Made by a program: the position numbers and the translations under genes. From assembly GCA_034435635.1 (NCBI GenBank), contig DAOTWY010000038.1:83756-147755 (forward strand): 64,000 nucleotides of DNA, given 5' to 3'. Every line of letters starts with the position of its first letter. Within the stretch, counting starts at the first letter, position 1. The notes beneath the pieces are model-generated. The model made no database searches. It saw only the letters and a list, made by a program, of their open reading frames with translations, and had not been told where the DNA came from. Origin of the DNA: DAOTWY01 sp003696565 (GTDB lineage Bacteria > Chloroflexota > Anaerolineae > Aggregatilineales > Phototrophicaceae). Positions 50,198 to 58,821 of this stretch are shown piece by piece.

Positions 50198-50585
50198 GCA
50201 ACCACATCAACAAAAAAATCGTAGGGTCTTCATCCCCCAAGAACAAAATATCATCCACCAATTCACCAATTTTAGAGCGCAAAGCAACCAAAACATTATT
50301 GGCAGATACACCAGTCAGCCAGGGTGTAACAACAGAAATTTGTAAGCCAATCTTCACACCATCAATCACACCATTAAGCCGAATTTCGTGTAAATCACCG
50401 GTTTTGAGGACAAGTTCAGCCAATGCTGCTGTGGCACTGGCTAACTGTGCCCGGCGTGCCGATGTAAATCCTAATAGAGTTGCTGCACGGCGAGCAGTAT
50501 CCCGCGCGATCATAATGTCCATAGTATCTTCCACCTTAACCGAAAGAATCGGTGGACGGGTGGGGTATGGGCTGCGTGCTGTCAT
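50166..50585 (-). CDS. RsbT-like (HATPase-fold) protein, degenerate ATP site
   Basis: A 139-residue protein. The first ~60 residues match the RsbT/anti-sigma kinase pattern: LSVKVEDTMDIMIARDTARRAATLLGFTSA (read as a family pattern in two parts), then ATAALAELVLKTGD where the N-box ELxxN should be. The Asn is missing and I see no DxGxG box, so ATP binding is doubtful. It lies between a receiver gene and a CheW-like gene in the chemosensory operon. It could be a switch partner or a decoy of RsbT; that is inference. Confidence 0.6.
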   Translation of the reverse strand: MTARSPYPTRPPILSVKVEDTMDIMIARDTARRAATLLGFTSARRAQLASATAALAELVLKTGDLHEIRLNGVIDGVKIGLQISVVTPWLTGVSANNVLVALRSKIGELVDDILFLGDEDPTIFLLMWLHDVHYDENEV

Positions 50586-50600
50586 GCTTGGTTCACCTTT

Positions 50601-50975
50601 TTATTCCAAAATCCCAAGCTCTTGCAATGTGTTAATTAAGTGTTCAGATGCAAAAATATCTTTTGGGATATAGTCATCTGCCCCGGCTCGCAAACCAGAT
50701 ATCGTTGCTTGCGGACCAGCTTTTTCCGTCAACATTATCACTGGAATATGCTGCGTGACAGGGTTACGCTTTAAACGTCTGCAAACCTGAAAACCGTCCA
50801 TACTTGGCAACTTTACATCCAATACAATCAAAACGGGTGGGTTTTCTGTTGCTTCACGCAAGCCCTCAGGACCATCATAAGCCACGCGCACCTGCAACCC
50901 AACGCTTTCTAACGTCTCTTTGATTTGCGCAGCCTGAGTTTTGCTATCCTCAATGAGTAAGACTTCTAATGCCAT
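50601..50975 (-). CDS. Single-domain response regulator (receiver)
   Basis: A 124-residue CheY/PilH-like receiver with all key residues: LLIEDSKTQ (acidic pair Glu-Asp), phospho-acceptor Asp in LIVLDVKLPSMDG (~53), Thr in VIMLTEK and Lys in YIPKDIF. It lies in the middle of the chemosensory operon, 9 bp after cheB, so it is the likely soluble output or phosphate sink of the CheA kinase. Confidence 0.92.
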   Translation of the reverse strand: MALEVLLIEDSKTQAAQIKETLESVGLQVRVAYDGPEGLREATENPPVLIVLDVKLPSMDGFQVCRRLKRNPVTQHIPVIMLTEKAGPQATISGLRAGADDYIPKDIFASEHLINTLQELGILE

Positions 50976-50984
50976 AACCTTGCC

Positions 50985-52055
50985 TTACAATAATTTCAAA
51001 ATAGCAGACGGAATATCCGTCAATGAGACTACTTTTTGTACTGCCCCTATCGCCACAGCCGCCCCTGGCATCCCATAAACAGTTGCTGTATCACGGTTTT
51101 GTGCTAAGGTACGCGCCCCCGCTTGGCGCATCGCTAATAACCCTTCAGCACCATCATCACCCATCCCAGTTAGAATGATCCCAATTGCATGGGCACCACA
51201 AACCGCCGCAACAGATCTAAATAAAACATTTACCGACGGCTGATGCCGTTCTTCCATCTGGTTATGAATCAAACGAGCATAGAGTTGGTTATGTACCCGT
51301 TCTACCGTCACATGTGCATTGCCCGGTGATAAGTGTACCACACCAGCCTCTAATCGCTGATTATCCTCCACCACAACCACCCGCACCATACCAACTTTAT
51401 CAAGCCAACGCGCTAATCCTGCCACAAATTCATGTGGAATATGCTGCGCGATAACAATCGGCACGGGCAAATCCGCAGGAATTGTTGCTAAAATATAACT
51501 CAAGGCACTTGGACCACCAGCACTTGCACCAATCACCACGATTTCCGGCTTGGCTACCAAATCTCGGACAGCATATGCAGTTCGTTTTTGTGCATCACTT
51601 GTCATATGCCGCCCTCGCCGCACAACAGAGACTTGTGCCATCGCCATCAATGTCTTAAATAATTGTGTCTGTTTATCGGCAAATGTCGGATCACGTCGAT
51701 CCGGCGGCTTTTCCACCACCGCCAACGCCCCTGCATCAATCGCCTGAAACGCCAAATCAATATCACTCTCAATCACACCACTCACCACCACAACCGGCGT
51801 AGGACAGTCCTGCATAATTCGGCGTGTTGCCTCCAAACCATCGATATGCGGCATCCGGATGTCCATTGAAACAACATCCGGTTTTAGCTCGGATGTCATG
51901 TGTATGGCTTCTTCACCATCTTTTGCTACGCCGATCACCGTCATTTCCGGCATTTCACTAATAACATCACACAAATGACGGCGTGCAGTTGCGCTATCAT
52001 CTGCAATCAAAACACGCAGCGGCTGCTTGTTTTTTATCCTCATTGGTTGACCCAT
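50985..52055 (-). CDS. cheB: Chemotaxis response regulator protein-glutamate methylesterase
   Basis: A 356-residue CheB. The N-terminal receiver has LRVLIADDSATARRHL and phospho-Asp in PDVVSMDIRMPHIDG. The C-terminal esterase has the catalytic Ser in VVIGASAGGPSALSYIL, His in IAQHIPHEF and Asp in GIILTGMGDDGAEGLLAM. CheB removes methyl groups from receptor glutamates. No cheR methyltransferase gene is in this operon, so it may act by deamidation or have a CheR elsewhere. ATG 52055 is preferred over TTG 52070; ATG 52043 is possible. Confidence 0.94.
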   Translation of the reverse strand: MGQPMRIKNKQPLRVLIADDSATARRHLCDVISEMPEMTVIGVAKDGEEAIHMTSELKPDVVSMDIRMPHIDGLEATRRIMQDCPTPVVVVSGVIESDIDLAFQAIDAGALAVVEKPPDRRDPTFADKQTQLFKTLMAMAQVSVVRRGRHMTSDAQKRTAYAVRDLVAKPEIVVIGASAGGPSALSYILATIPADLPVPIVIAQHIPHEFVAGLARWLDKVGMVRVVVVEDNQRLEAGVVHLSPGNAHVTVERVHNQLYARLIHNQMEERHQPSVNVLFRSVAAVCGAHAIGIILTGMGDDGAEGLLAMRQAGARTLAQNRDTATVYGMPGAAVAIGAVQKVVSLTDIPSAILKLL

Positions 52056-52120
52056 TCCCGCCGCTAACAAGCTATTCTCTGAAATTGTACTATACTTATA
52101 TGATCAAGACATTTGAATTT

Positions 52121-54328
52121 TCAAACAACCGCACGAATGGTCTCTAATAACTCAGCTTGATCAAACTGAGATTTAACCAAATACGCATCTGCCCCAGCTT
52201 TTAACCCCGCCTCACGCTGCTCCGGCTTGGTCAGCGAGGTCAACAAAATAACCGGAATATGTTCAAACTGTGGCGTGGATTTGACCCGTATACACAGTTC
52301 TAATCCGTCCATCCTCGGCATCTCAATATCCGTCACAACCACATCAAAGCTATGCTGTGACAACATATGCAACGCCTCTACCCCATCAATTGCTGTATAT
52401 ACCTCAAATCCAGCTGTTTCTAATATATTTTTTTCCAACGTCCGCGTTGTGATCGAATCATCCACAACCAACACCCGAACCCGTCGTGTATCCGCAGAGG
52501 ATGACATATCCACAGATTGTCGTTGAATTGGCACACCAACCGCCTGACGAACTAAGTCATTGACATCTAAGACAATCAAGACATCGCCTGATCCCATCAA
52601 CGCTGCACCAGAGACAAATTGTGCTCGTTGTAGTTCCACCCCTAGCGGTTTTAGGACAAGCTCAACTTCACTCATTAACTCATCTACCTCAAACGCCACT
52701 TGACGATCCGTTGCCTGCAACACAATCGCTTGTAACTGATCGGCATTACGCCCCATGGGTAAATTTAAAACCGCCGCTAGGGATACCAACATGACTGGAC
52801 GCTCATTCACCATAATCATCTCACGTCCTTCTGCCGTAAACACTGCCTCAATTGGCAATGACTCCATCCGTATCACCGTTGCCGATGGAATAGCAAATAA
52901 CTGCCCGCCCACTTGCAACACAACACACCGCATCCGCGTTAACGAAACAGGCACACTAATCGTCACACTTGTTCCCTGTCCTGCCTCGCTCTGAATGTTA
53001 ACTCGCCCGCGTAAACTTTCGACACGATCACGCACGATATCCATCCCCAAGCCGCGTCCACTAATCGTGGTGACTCGCTTACTTGTGGATAAACCAGCAT
53101 AAAAAACATACATGCGTGCCTCATCATCACTCAAAATCGCCGCTTCTGATTCAGACATCAACCGGTTTTGTACAATTGACCGCCTCACCTCATCTGCATC
53201 AATGCCACGCCCATCATCTGCAATGACAATCACAATTTCACTACCACGCTGCTGAACATCAATAACAATCCGCCCAGCCGCCGGTTTCCCCATCTCAGTG
53301 CGATACGATGGCGATTCGATGCCATGATCAATCGCATTCCGCAATAAATGCATAATTGGGTCTTTAAGCGTATCCAACACCGCCTTGTCAATCTCTACAG
53401 ATGCGCCCCGTACTTCCAAATAAATTTGTTTTTGGGTATCCCGCCCTAAATCTCGCACCATCCGCTGAAAGCCGCCCACAATCGACTCAAAGGGCACCAG
53501 GCGCATCCCACCAATCTCGTCTTGCAGCTGATCAGTTAACGCCGTCAAGCGCATGTTGTTCTGGGCAACTGCCTGAGACAACCCCACCACCATGCGATTC
53601 ACCTCTGTAATAGATCGTTGGTTATATTCCAAAAAACGGAAAATAACGGGAAGTTCTGGGCTAACCTGTTGCCCCTCTTCCTGTAAGCGGCGCACCAATC
53701 GGATATACGCCGTTCGGGCATTACGCCATTCTCGCTGCCACTTGCCCAACGTCCGTAGTAACACTTTGATGTGATTTTGTTGCTCATCACTATGCATCCG
53801 TGCAACAAATAACTCGCTTATTTCACCCATCAAGCGATCTAACTTTGTCACAGTCACCCGAACAGTTTCTTCCCCTTGGCGTAGTGCAGGCGTATGTATC
53901 TCTGCCATCTCTACACGCTCAAATTCCTGCGTCTTGACGACAGATGCCTGCGCAACAATCTGTTCCAATGCAGATAAAACTGGTACAACAACAGAATCAT
54001 CTGGGGTTTGTTGCTCAACAAGTTGCTGAATTAAATCCAACCCATCATAAATCGCATCCGCTAATGTGGCAGACAAGCTCAACTTGCGATTCATCACAGC
54101 ATGAAACACTTCCTCCATATAATGCGCAACTGTCTCAATCAAATGGACGCCAACCGCACGTGCCGCTCCTTTTAGACTGTGTGCAACACGGTTCATCTCC
54201 TTTATTGTGGCAAAATATGCTTCATCCTGATCAGAAAGCATCTCCACCTGTAAGAGTGACGTGTTTAGAGTCGCCAGATGCTCATTGGCTTCTTCCCAAA
54301 AAATATTCAGCAGATCTGCGTCATCCAT
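52121..54328 (-). CDS. cheA: Chemotaxis histidine kinase CheA with C-terminal receiver
   Basis: A 735-residue hybrid CheA. The P1/HPt domain has the phospho-His in NRVAHSLKGAARAVG (~48-62). No CheY-binding P2 domain is evident. The dimerisation part spans ~165-290. The ATPase has LLRNAIDHGIESP, VIADDGRGIDADEV and SGRGLGMDIVRDRVESL. A CheW-like P5 domain follows (~465-595), and then a receiver (VRVLVVDDSITTRTLEKNIL, VVVTDIEMPRMDG, LVKSQF). Hybrid CheA with a receiver is typical of non-flagellar chemosensory systems. The gene sits between mcp and cheB. Confidence 0.95.
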   Translation of the reverse strand: MDDADLLNIFWEEANEHLATLNTSLLQVEMLSDQDEAYFATIKEMNRVAHSLKGAARAVGVHLIETVAHYMEEVFHAVMNRKLSLSATLADAIYDGLDLIQQLVEQQTPDDSVVVPVLSALEQIVAQASVVKTQEFERVEMAEIHTPALRQGEETVRVTVTKLDRLMGEISELFVARMHSDEQQNHIKVLLRTLGKWQREWRNARTAYIRLVRRLQEEGQQVSPELPVIFRFLEYNQRSITEVNRMVVGLSQAVAQNNMRLTALTDQLQDEIGGMRLVPFESIVGGFQRMVRDLGRDTQKQIYLEVRGASVEIDKAVLDTLKDPIMHLLRNAIDHGIESPSYRTEMGKPAAGRIVIDVQQRGSEIVIVIADDGRGIDADEVRRSIVQNRLMSESEAAILSDDEARMYVFYAGLSTSKRVTTISGRGLGMDIVRDRVESLRGRVNIQSEAGQGTSVTISVPVSLTRMRCVVLQVGGQLFAIPSATVIRMESLPIEAVFTAEGREMIMVNERPVMLVSLAAVLNLPMGRNADQLQAIVLQATDRQVAFEVDELMSEVELVLKPLGVELQRAQFVSGAALMGSGDVLIVLDVNDLVRQAVGVPIQRQSVDMSSSADTRRVRVLVVDDSITTRTLEKNILETAGFEVYTAIDGVEALHMLSQHSFDVVVTDIEMPRMDGLELCIRVKSTPQFEHIPVILLTSLTKPEQREAGLKAGADAYLVKSQFDQAELLETIRAVV

Positions 54329-54423
54329 GGATCACTCTTGAAAGCATATCATTTTCACATCCAGATCAAAACTTGGCAAAAAGCCGTCATCTTCTAGCAT
54401 TCCTTGTGTTTGTTCACACCTCA

Positions 54424-55653
54424 TTATGCTTCTAGCCTTAAATCTTTGAGCAACTCCCGCACCGTAAAAGCTGCATCGCGTAGGCGTTGTACACTAGCCT
54501 CCACCTGCATTGTGCTACTGACGGTCTCTGTTGTGGCATGTTTGATCGTCCGCATCGCCTGAGTTAATTGATCCATACCGATCGTCTGTTGCCGTGTGCT
54601 AGCCGCAATTTGCATCGCAGCCATCGCAGCTTCTTCAATCGCCTTCGCTAAATCACGAATAGCATCCCCGGCACTGTTGACCAATTGCTGCCCAGCATCT
54701 ACGCCTTTACTGCCTTCCTCCGTCACCATGACCGCGGAATTTGTTGCCCGCTGAATTTCACCCAAAATTTCACGCACTTGGATGGTTGCATCGCGGTTCT
54801 GGTCTGCCAAATTACGCACTTCCATCGCCACCACCGCAAAACCTTTCCCTTCCTCACCAGCACGTGCCGCCTCCACAGAGGCGTTTAAGGCTAACATCCG
54901 TGATTGATCCGCCAGATTATTCACCGTCGCAATAATCTCACCAATTTGTTGCGTATGCTCAGAAAGCACCAAAATATTATCTGCAATATCCTCCACCCGC
55001 CGCCGGATAATATCCATCCCAGCAATGGTTTGCGCCACCGCCTCCGTTCCAGATTTTGAAATCTCCACAGATACTTGTGCTGTTTCCGCCACACTCTGGG
55101 CACGTTCCGCAGTTTCAGTTACAGTTGCACGCACTTCATTAACGGTCGCCGTCGTTTCTGTCACAACGGCATCTTGCTCGTTTGCCATCGCAATTTGGCG
55201 AGATGTCGCCTCTAAAATCGCCCGCGTATCTGAATCCAAACGCTGTAAAGCGTTATTCACACCAATAAATGCCTGACGAATACGCTGTAAAACACGATTC
55301 AATGTTTCGCCTAATTCCACTAAAATCTGCCCCTCGCGGCTCTTCTGAACTGTTTGGGGGACGCTTAACTCTGCGGTTAGATCACCTGCAGCAATGCGAT
55401 TCAACACTGCCACATATTCTCCAAGCACATGGTCTAAACGCTGATAGCTAATCCGATAGATCATAATCCCTGCGGCAACACCAGCTATCAGCGCGCTAAC
55501 AGGCAAGGCAAGCAGCCATTCTGTATCTATATTCGGCATCCACCTGCGCACAATCAACAATAACACCATCACCAGTAACAGCGACCAAACCGCCACTGCA
55601 ATAACAATCCGGTTGGTTAACACCATCCACATCTGCATTCGTATTTTATTCAT
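54424..55653 (-). CDS. Methyl-accepting chemotaxis protein with minimal outer domain
   Basis: A 409-residue receptor. Two adjacent membrane helices (~14-36 and ~46-67) leave only ~10 residues outside, so it probably senses a membrane or cytoplasmic signal. HAMP follows (~68-120, YEYVAVLNRIAAGDLTAELS-like). The coiled-coil signalling part has the canonical hairpin LALNASVEAARAGEEGKGFA and VVAMEVRNLADQNRDA (~265-300). ATG 55653 overlaps the upstream cheW stop by 8 bp; GGTGGTGGGA serves as ribosome site. It is the only receptor gene of the operon. Confidence 0.93.
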   Translation of the reverse strand: MNKIRMQMWMVLTNRIVIAVAVWSLLLVMVLLLIVRRWMPNIDTEWLLALPVSALIAGVAAGIMIYRISYQRLDHVLGEYVAVLNRIAAGDLTAELSVPQTVQKSREGQILVELGETLNRVLQRIRQAFIGVNNALQRLDSDTRAILEATSRQIAMANEQDAVVTETTATVNEVRATVTETAERAQSVAETAQVSVEISKSGTEAVAQTIAGMDIIRRRVEDIADNILVLSEHTQQIGEIIATVNNLADQSRMLALNASVEAARAGEEGKGFAVVAMEVRNLADQNRDATIQVREILGEIQRATNSAVMVTEEGSKGVDAGQQLVNSAGDAIRDLAKAIEEAAMAAMQIAASTRQQTIGMDQLTQAMRTIKHATTETVSSTMQVEASVQRLRDAAFTVRELLKDLRLEA

Positions 55654-56194
55654 TCCCACCACCAAGGATTAATCTTTCATCTTGAAACAGATGCACCACA
55701 TCTAACAAAATCAACTGATCCGTTGTGATCCCATATGCATAAGGTATATCATGAACAACTTGAATTGACTGCGCCGGTATCTCCATCACCCCCTCAATAC
55801 GATGTGCCAACAAGCCAATTTCTAATTGATTGGATTGAACAACAACCAACTCGTTGGGCAAATCATCTGCTGGCATATTAAAAAAGAGGCGTAAATCCAT
55901 CACCGTGATAATTTTACCCCGTAAATTCACCACACCAGGATAAAACGCAGGTGTACCAGGAACAGCCGTTGCGTTTTCAATATGACGCATGTTACGTACC
56001 AACATCACATCCACTGCATACCGCTCCTGCCCTAATACAAATGCCAAAACGGTATATCTTTCCGCCACATCGTCCGCTTGTGGCTGGCGGGCATATTGCG
56101 CTGCACGCTGTTTTAATCGCTGCATCGCCGCGTCATCAGGGGCTTCTTTGGCTTCCCAGCCAAGTTCTTTCCAAAACGTTTTCCAATCTTGCAT
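55646..56194 (-). CDS. cheW: CheW chemotaxis coupling protein
   Basis: A 182-residue protein. An N-terminal helical extension of ~45 residues (WKTFWKELGWEAKEAPDDAA) precedes a full CheW domain: YTVLAFVLGQERYAVDVMLV, VPGTPAFYPGVVNLRGKIIT, VMDLRLFFNMPADD and GLLAHRIEGVMEI. NLRGKI is the conserved kinase/receptor contact. It is the first gene of the chemosensory operon, with an extended -10 promoter upstream. It joins the receptor and CheA in the signalling array. Confidence 0.95.
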   Translation of the reverse strand: MQDWKTFWKELGWEAKEAPDDAAMQRLKQRAAQYARQPQADDVAERYTVLAFVLGQERYAVDVMLVRNMRHIENATAVPGTPAFYPGVVNLRGKIITVMDLRLFFNMPADDLPNELVVVQSNQLEIGLLAHRIEGVMEIPAQSIQVVHDIPYAYGITTDQLILLDVVHLFQDERLILGGGNE

Positions 56195-56223
56195 CTGGTT
56201 TATCTCAAACTTGTTACAGGTTG

Positions 56224-56232
56224 ATTATAGCA
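56224..56232 (-). promoter_or_regulatory. Extended -10 promoter of the chemosensory operon
   Basis: On the minus strand TGCTATAAT (56232-56224) combines a perfect TATAAT with the TGn extension, 30 bp upstream of the cheW ATG. No -35 of quality is seen at the right distance, which fits an extended -10 promoter. Confidence 0.55.
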
Positions 56233-56346
56233 TTTTTTCAGGGCTGAATTTCACTGCACAAATTGGTACGATATGGACATACGAATTCAACCTGACAAAC
56301 TCTACGCTAAGTGTATCGAGAGTTGTGTTTTGAGAGGAAACAGACA

Positions 56347-57243
56347 ATGAGTAACCAAAATGGTCATGAAGAAAAAGGGACAGAAAACGTCAAGCGTGGG
56401 CTTGCCCAAATGCTTAAAGGCGGCGTGATTATGGATGTGGTCACCCCGGAACAAGCAAAAATTGCCGAGGATGCCGGGGCGTGCGCTGTGATGGCATTAG
56501 AACGTGTCCCCGCAGATATTCGCGCACAAGGTGGTGTTGCCCGCATGAGTGACCCGGAAATGATCCAAAGCATCATGGAAGCCGTCACCATTCCTGTTAT
56601 GGCAAAGGTTCGCATTGGTCATTTTGTGGAAGCACAAATTCTGCAAGCCCTAGGGGTAGATTATATCGACGAGAGCGAAGTACTCACCCCAGCAGATGAA
56701 GAACATCACATCAATAAGCATCAATTCAATGTACCGTTTGTTTGCGGTTGCCGTAATTTAGGAGAAGCCCTCCGCCGTATTCAAGAAGGTGCGGCGATGA
56801 TGCGTACCAAAGGCGAAGCCGGTACCGGAGACATCGTAGAAGCTGTACGCCATGCCCGCGCTGTGAATGGTGAAATTCGCCGTATTCAAAATATGGATGA
56901 AGATGAGCTATTTACCTATGCCAAAGAAATCCGCGCCCCCTACGCCTTGGTCAAAGAGACCGCCGAGCTTGGGCGTTTGCCGGTTGTTAATTTTGCCGCT
57001 GGTGGGGTAGCAACGCCAGCAGATGCCGCCTTAATGATGCAACTTGGCATGGATGGCGTGTTTGTCGGGTCAGGCATCTTCAAAAGTGGAGACCCCGCCA
57101 AACGCGCCAAAGCCATTGTAGAAGCCGTTACCCACTATAATGACCCTGATATTTTATTAAAGGTCAGCCGTAATTTAGGGGAAGCAATGGTTGGCATTAA
57201 TGTCACACCAGACCAGGTAATTTTAGGCAAACGTGGATGGTAA
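56347..57243 (+). CDS. pdxS: Pyridoxal 5'-phosphate synthase subunit PdxS
   Basis: A 298-residue TIM-barrel enzyme that makes PLP from ribose 5-phosphate, glyceraldehyde 3-phosphate and ammonia. Signatures are GLAQMLKGGVIMDVVTPEQA, GACAVMALERVPADIRAQGG, VMAKVRIGHFVEAQIL with the catalytic Lys, and FAAGGVATPADAALMMQLGM. The glutaminase partner gene pdxT is not adjacent. ATG 56347 with GAGAGG upstream is used in place of an open frame beginning at 56311. A terminator follows. Confidence 0.97.
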   Translation: MSNQNGHEEKGTENVKRGLAQMLKGGVIMDVVTPEQAKIAEDAGACAVMALERVPADIRAQGGVARMSDPEMIQSIMEAVTIPVMAKVRIGHFVEAQILQALGVDYIDESEVLTPADEEHHINKHQFNVPFVCGCRNLGEALRRIQEGAAMMRTKGEAGTGDIVEAVRHARAVNGEIRRIQNMDEDELFTYAKEIRAPYALVKETAELGRLPVVNFAAGGVATPADAALMMQLGMDGVFVGSGIFKSGDPAKRAKAIVEAVTHYNDPDILLKVSRNLGEAMVGINVTPDQVILGKRGW

Positions 57244-57312
57244 ACGCTTCCTAATCGCTCATATCACCATCTTGAATGATCAAGCCCCCCATTGTTCTTT
57301 TTCGTGATAACT

Positions 57313-57345
57313 GCCGGTATAGCATCCATTAGCTATGCCGGCTTT
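57313..57345 (+). terminator. Terminator after pdxS
   Basis: GCCGGTATAGC (57313-57323) and GCTATGCCGGC (57332-57342) form an 11-bp stem with one G-T pair and an 8-base loop. TTTCGTATCTT follows. Confidence 0.75.
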
Positions 57346-57388
57346 CGTATCTTGCCAGACAAATCCCGATCAAAATTCAGCCCACATC

Positions 57389-57419
57389 AGGCGGGCTAAA
57401 GCCCACGAGAAACCCGCCT
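57389..57419. repeat. Inverted repeat at the recF stop codon
   Basis: AGGCGGG (57389-57395) and CCCGCCT (57413-57419) pair perfectly; an inner GGGC/GCCC (57393-57396, 57401-57404) can form an alternative hairpin. The right arm overlaps the recF stop codon. The style resembles dispersed GC-rich palindromes, and it may terminate recF. Confidence 0.55.
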
Positions 57420-58614
57420 ACCCACTAAGCTTTGTCACCTGTCCTGCTTCAATCTGCCAAACTGCCACCCGTTCCATAAACGCCTGACTAAAAATATCTA
57501 ACTCGGTTGTGGTCAATAACGTTTGTGTCTTACCATCAATACGCTCTAGTAAATACGCCCGCCGCGCTTTATCCAATTCAGCAATCACTTCATCCAATAG
57601 CAAAATCGGATAATGCCCGGTTCGCGCTTTCATCCATTCTAATTCAGCTAGCTTCAAAGCCATCACGGCGGTTCGTGCTTGCCCCCGGCTACCATATAAA
57701 CCCGCATCCCGCGTGTTGATTAACAAACGTAATTCATCTCGGTGCGGTCCGCTTAATGTCGCCCCCCGCCGGATCGACTCGGCGCGTTCCGCGACAAGTT
57801 GCTCTGCAAATTGTGGCATAATATCTTCCGGGCTAATTTGTCGGTGCAAATCCATGCCAAGCAAATCAAAAGACAACTGTCCTTTGCCTTCTGCCGTGGG
57901 TTGAAAGCTCGGTAAATATTGCAAAGTCAGTGTTTCGCTACCACCAGTTAAATCATAATGGGCACGCTGTGCATCATGTTCTAGTTCGCGTAAAAACTGC
58001 TGCCGTCCTGCGATAATAACACTGCCAGCTTGCACAAGCTGCTCATCCCAATAATCTAACTCTTGGATGCTCCCCTGTTGTTCTGCAATACGGCGTAATA
58101 ACGCATTCCGTTGTGGCATCACACGCTCATATAACTCCAATGCCTGGTAGTATGTTTGATCGACCTGTGCCAATGTTGTATCCATAAATCGACGACGTTC
58201 CGCCGGAGACCCCTCCACAAGTGCCAAATCCTGCGGCAAAAATAAAACAACCTTCAGCAAGCCAACAACGTCCATCACTCGTTTATCCATACCATTATGC
58301 CGGATAACCTTCTTAAACCGTTGATTTTCCAACAGTAATGTGATTTCCAACTGATGATATACACCAGACGCGCTAACAATTTCAGCGACTAAGCGTGCAA
58401 ACGGTGTTGGATCATCCTGCATACGCCAATGGATAAGCTGTCGGTCACTTGTGGTATAAGGCGAACGACTTGTCGCAAGATAATAAATCGCCTCCAACAA
58501 GCTGGTTTTGCCCTGCGCATTTGCCCCAAACAAAACGATCGGTATCTTTGGGAACGTTGTTTCTAACCGAGCATAATTACGAAAATTCGTCAAAGATAAA
58601 TGTTCAATATACAT
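57418..58614 (-). CDS. recF: DNA replication and repair protein RecF
   Basis: A 398-residue SMC-like ATPase that helps load RecA at single-strand gaps. It starts MYIEHLSLTNFRNYARLE and has Walker A LFGANAQGKTSLLEAIYYLA (~31-50). The middle carries LFLPQDLALVEGSPAERRRFMD, the signature region GPHRDEL and SRGQARTAVMALKLAE (~315), and Walker B ILLLDEVIAELD (~350). It stands alone here, not in the common dnaA-dnaN-recF-gyrB cluster. It is convergent with pdxS. Confidence 0.95.
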   Translation of the reverse strand: MYIEHLSLTNFRNYARLETTFPKIPIVLFGANAQGKTSLLEAIYYLATSRSPYTTSDRQLIHWRMQDDPTPFARLVAEIVSASGVYHQLEITLLLENQRFKKVIRHNGMDKRVMDVVGLLKVVLFLPQDLALVEGSPAERRRFMDTTLAQVDQTYYQALELYERVMPQRNALLRRIAEQQGSIQELDYWDEQLVQAGSVIIAGRQQFLRELEHDAQRAHYDLTGGSETLTLQYLPSFQPTAEGKGQLSFDLLGMDLHRQISPEDIMPQFAEQLVAERAESIRRGATLSGPHRDELRLLINTRDAGLYGSRGQARTAVMALKLAELEWMKARTGHYPILLLDEVIAELDKARRAYLLERIDGKTQTLLTTTELDIFSQAFMERVAVWQIEAGQVTKLSG

Positions 58615-58821
58615 ATGAGGGTTTTAATCCAATGCTACAAAAGTTTTAAGCCTGTGCCATATAGCAAAACCCCATAAATGGGGTGGTTACCCCTTCCTAG
58701 GGATTTATCACCATTGCAACCTAGTTATCACACAGTAAATAGCGGCGATTTCAGTATACTGTTTGACGGCAAGTTTTCCGAGGTTACAATTGGATAGATA
58801 CAATTGAAAGGACAAGCATTC

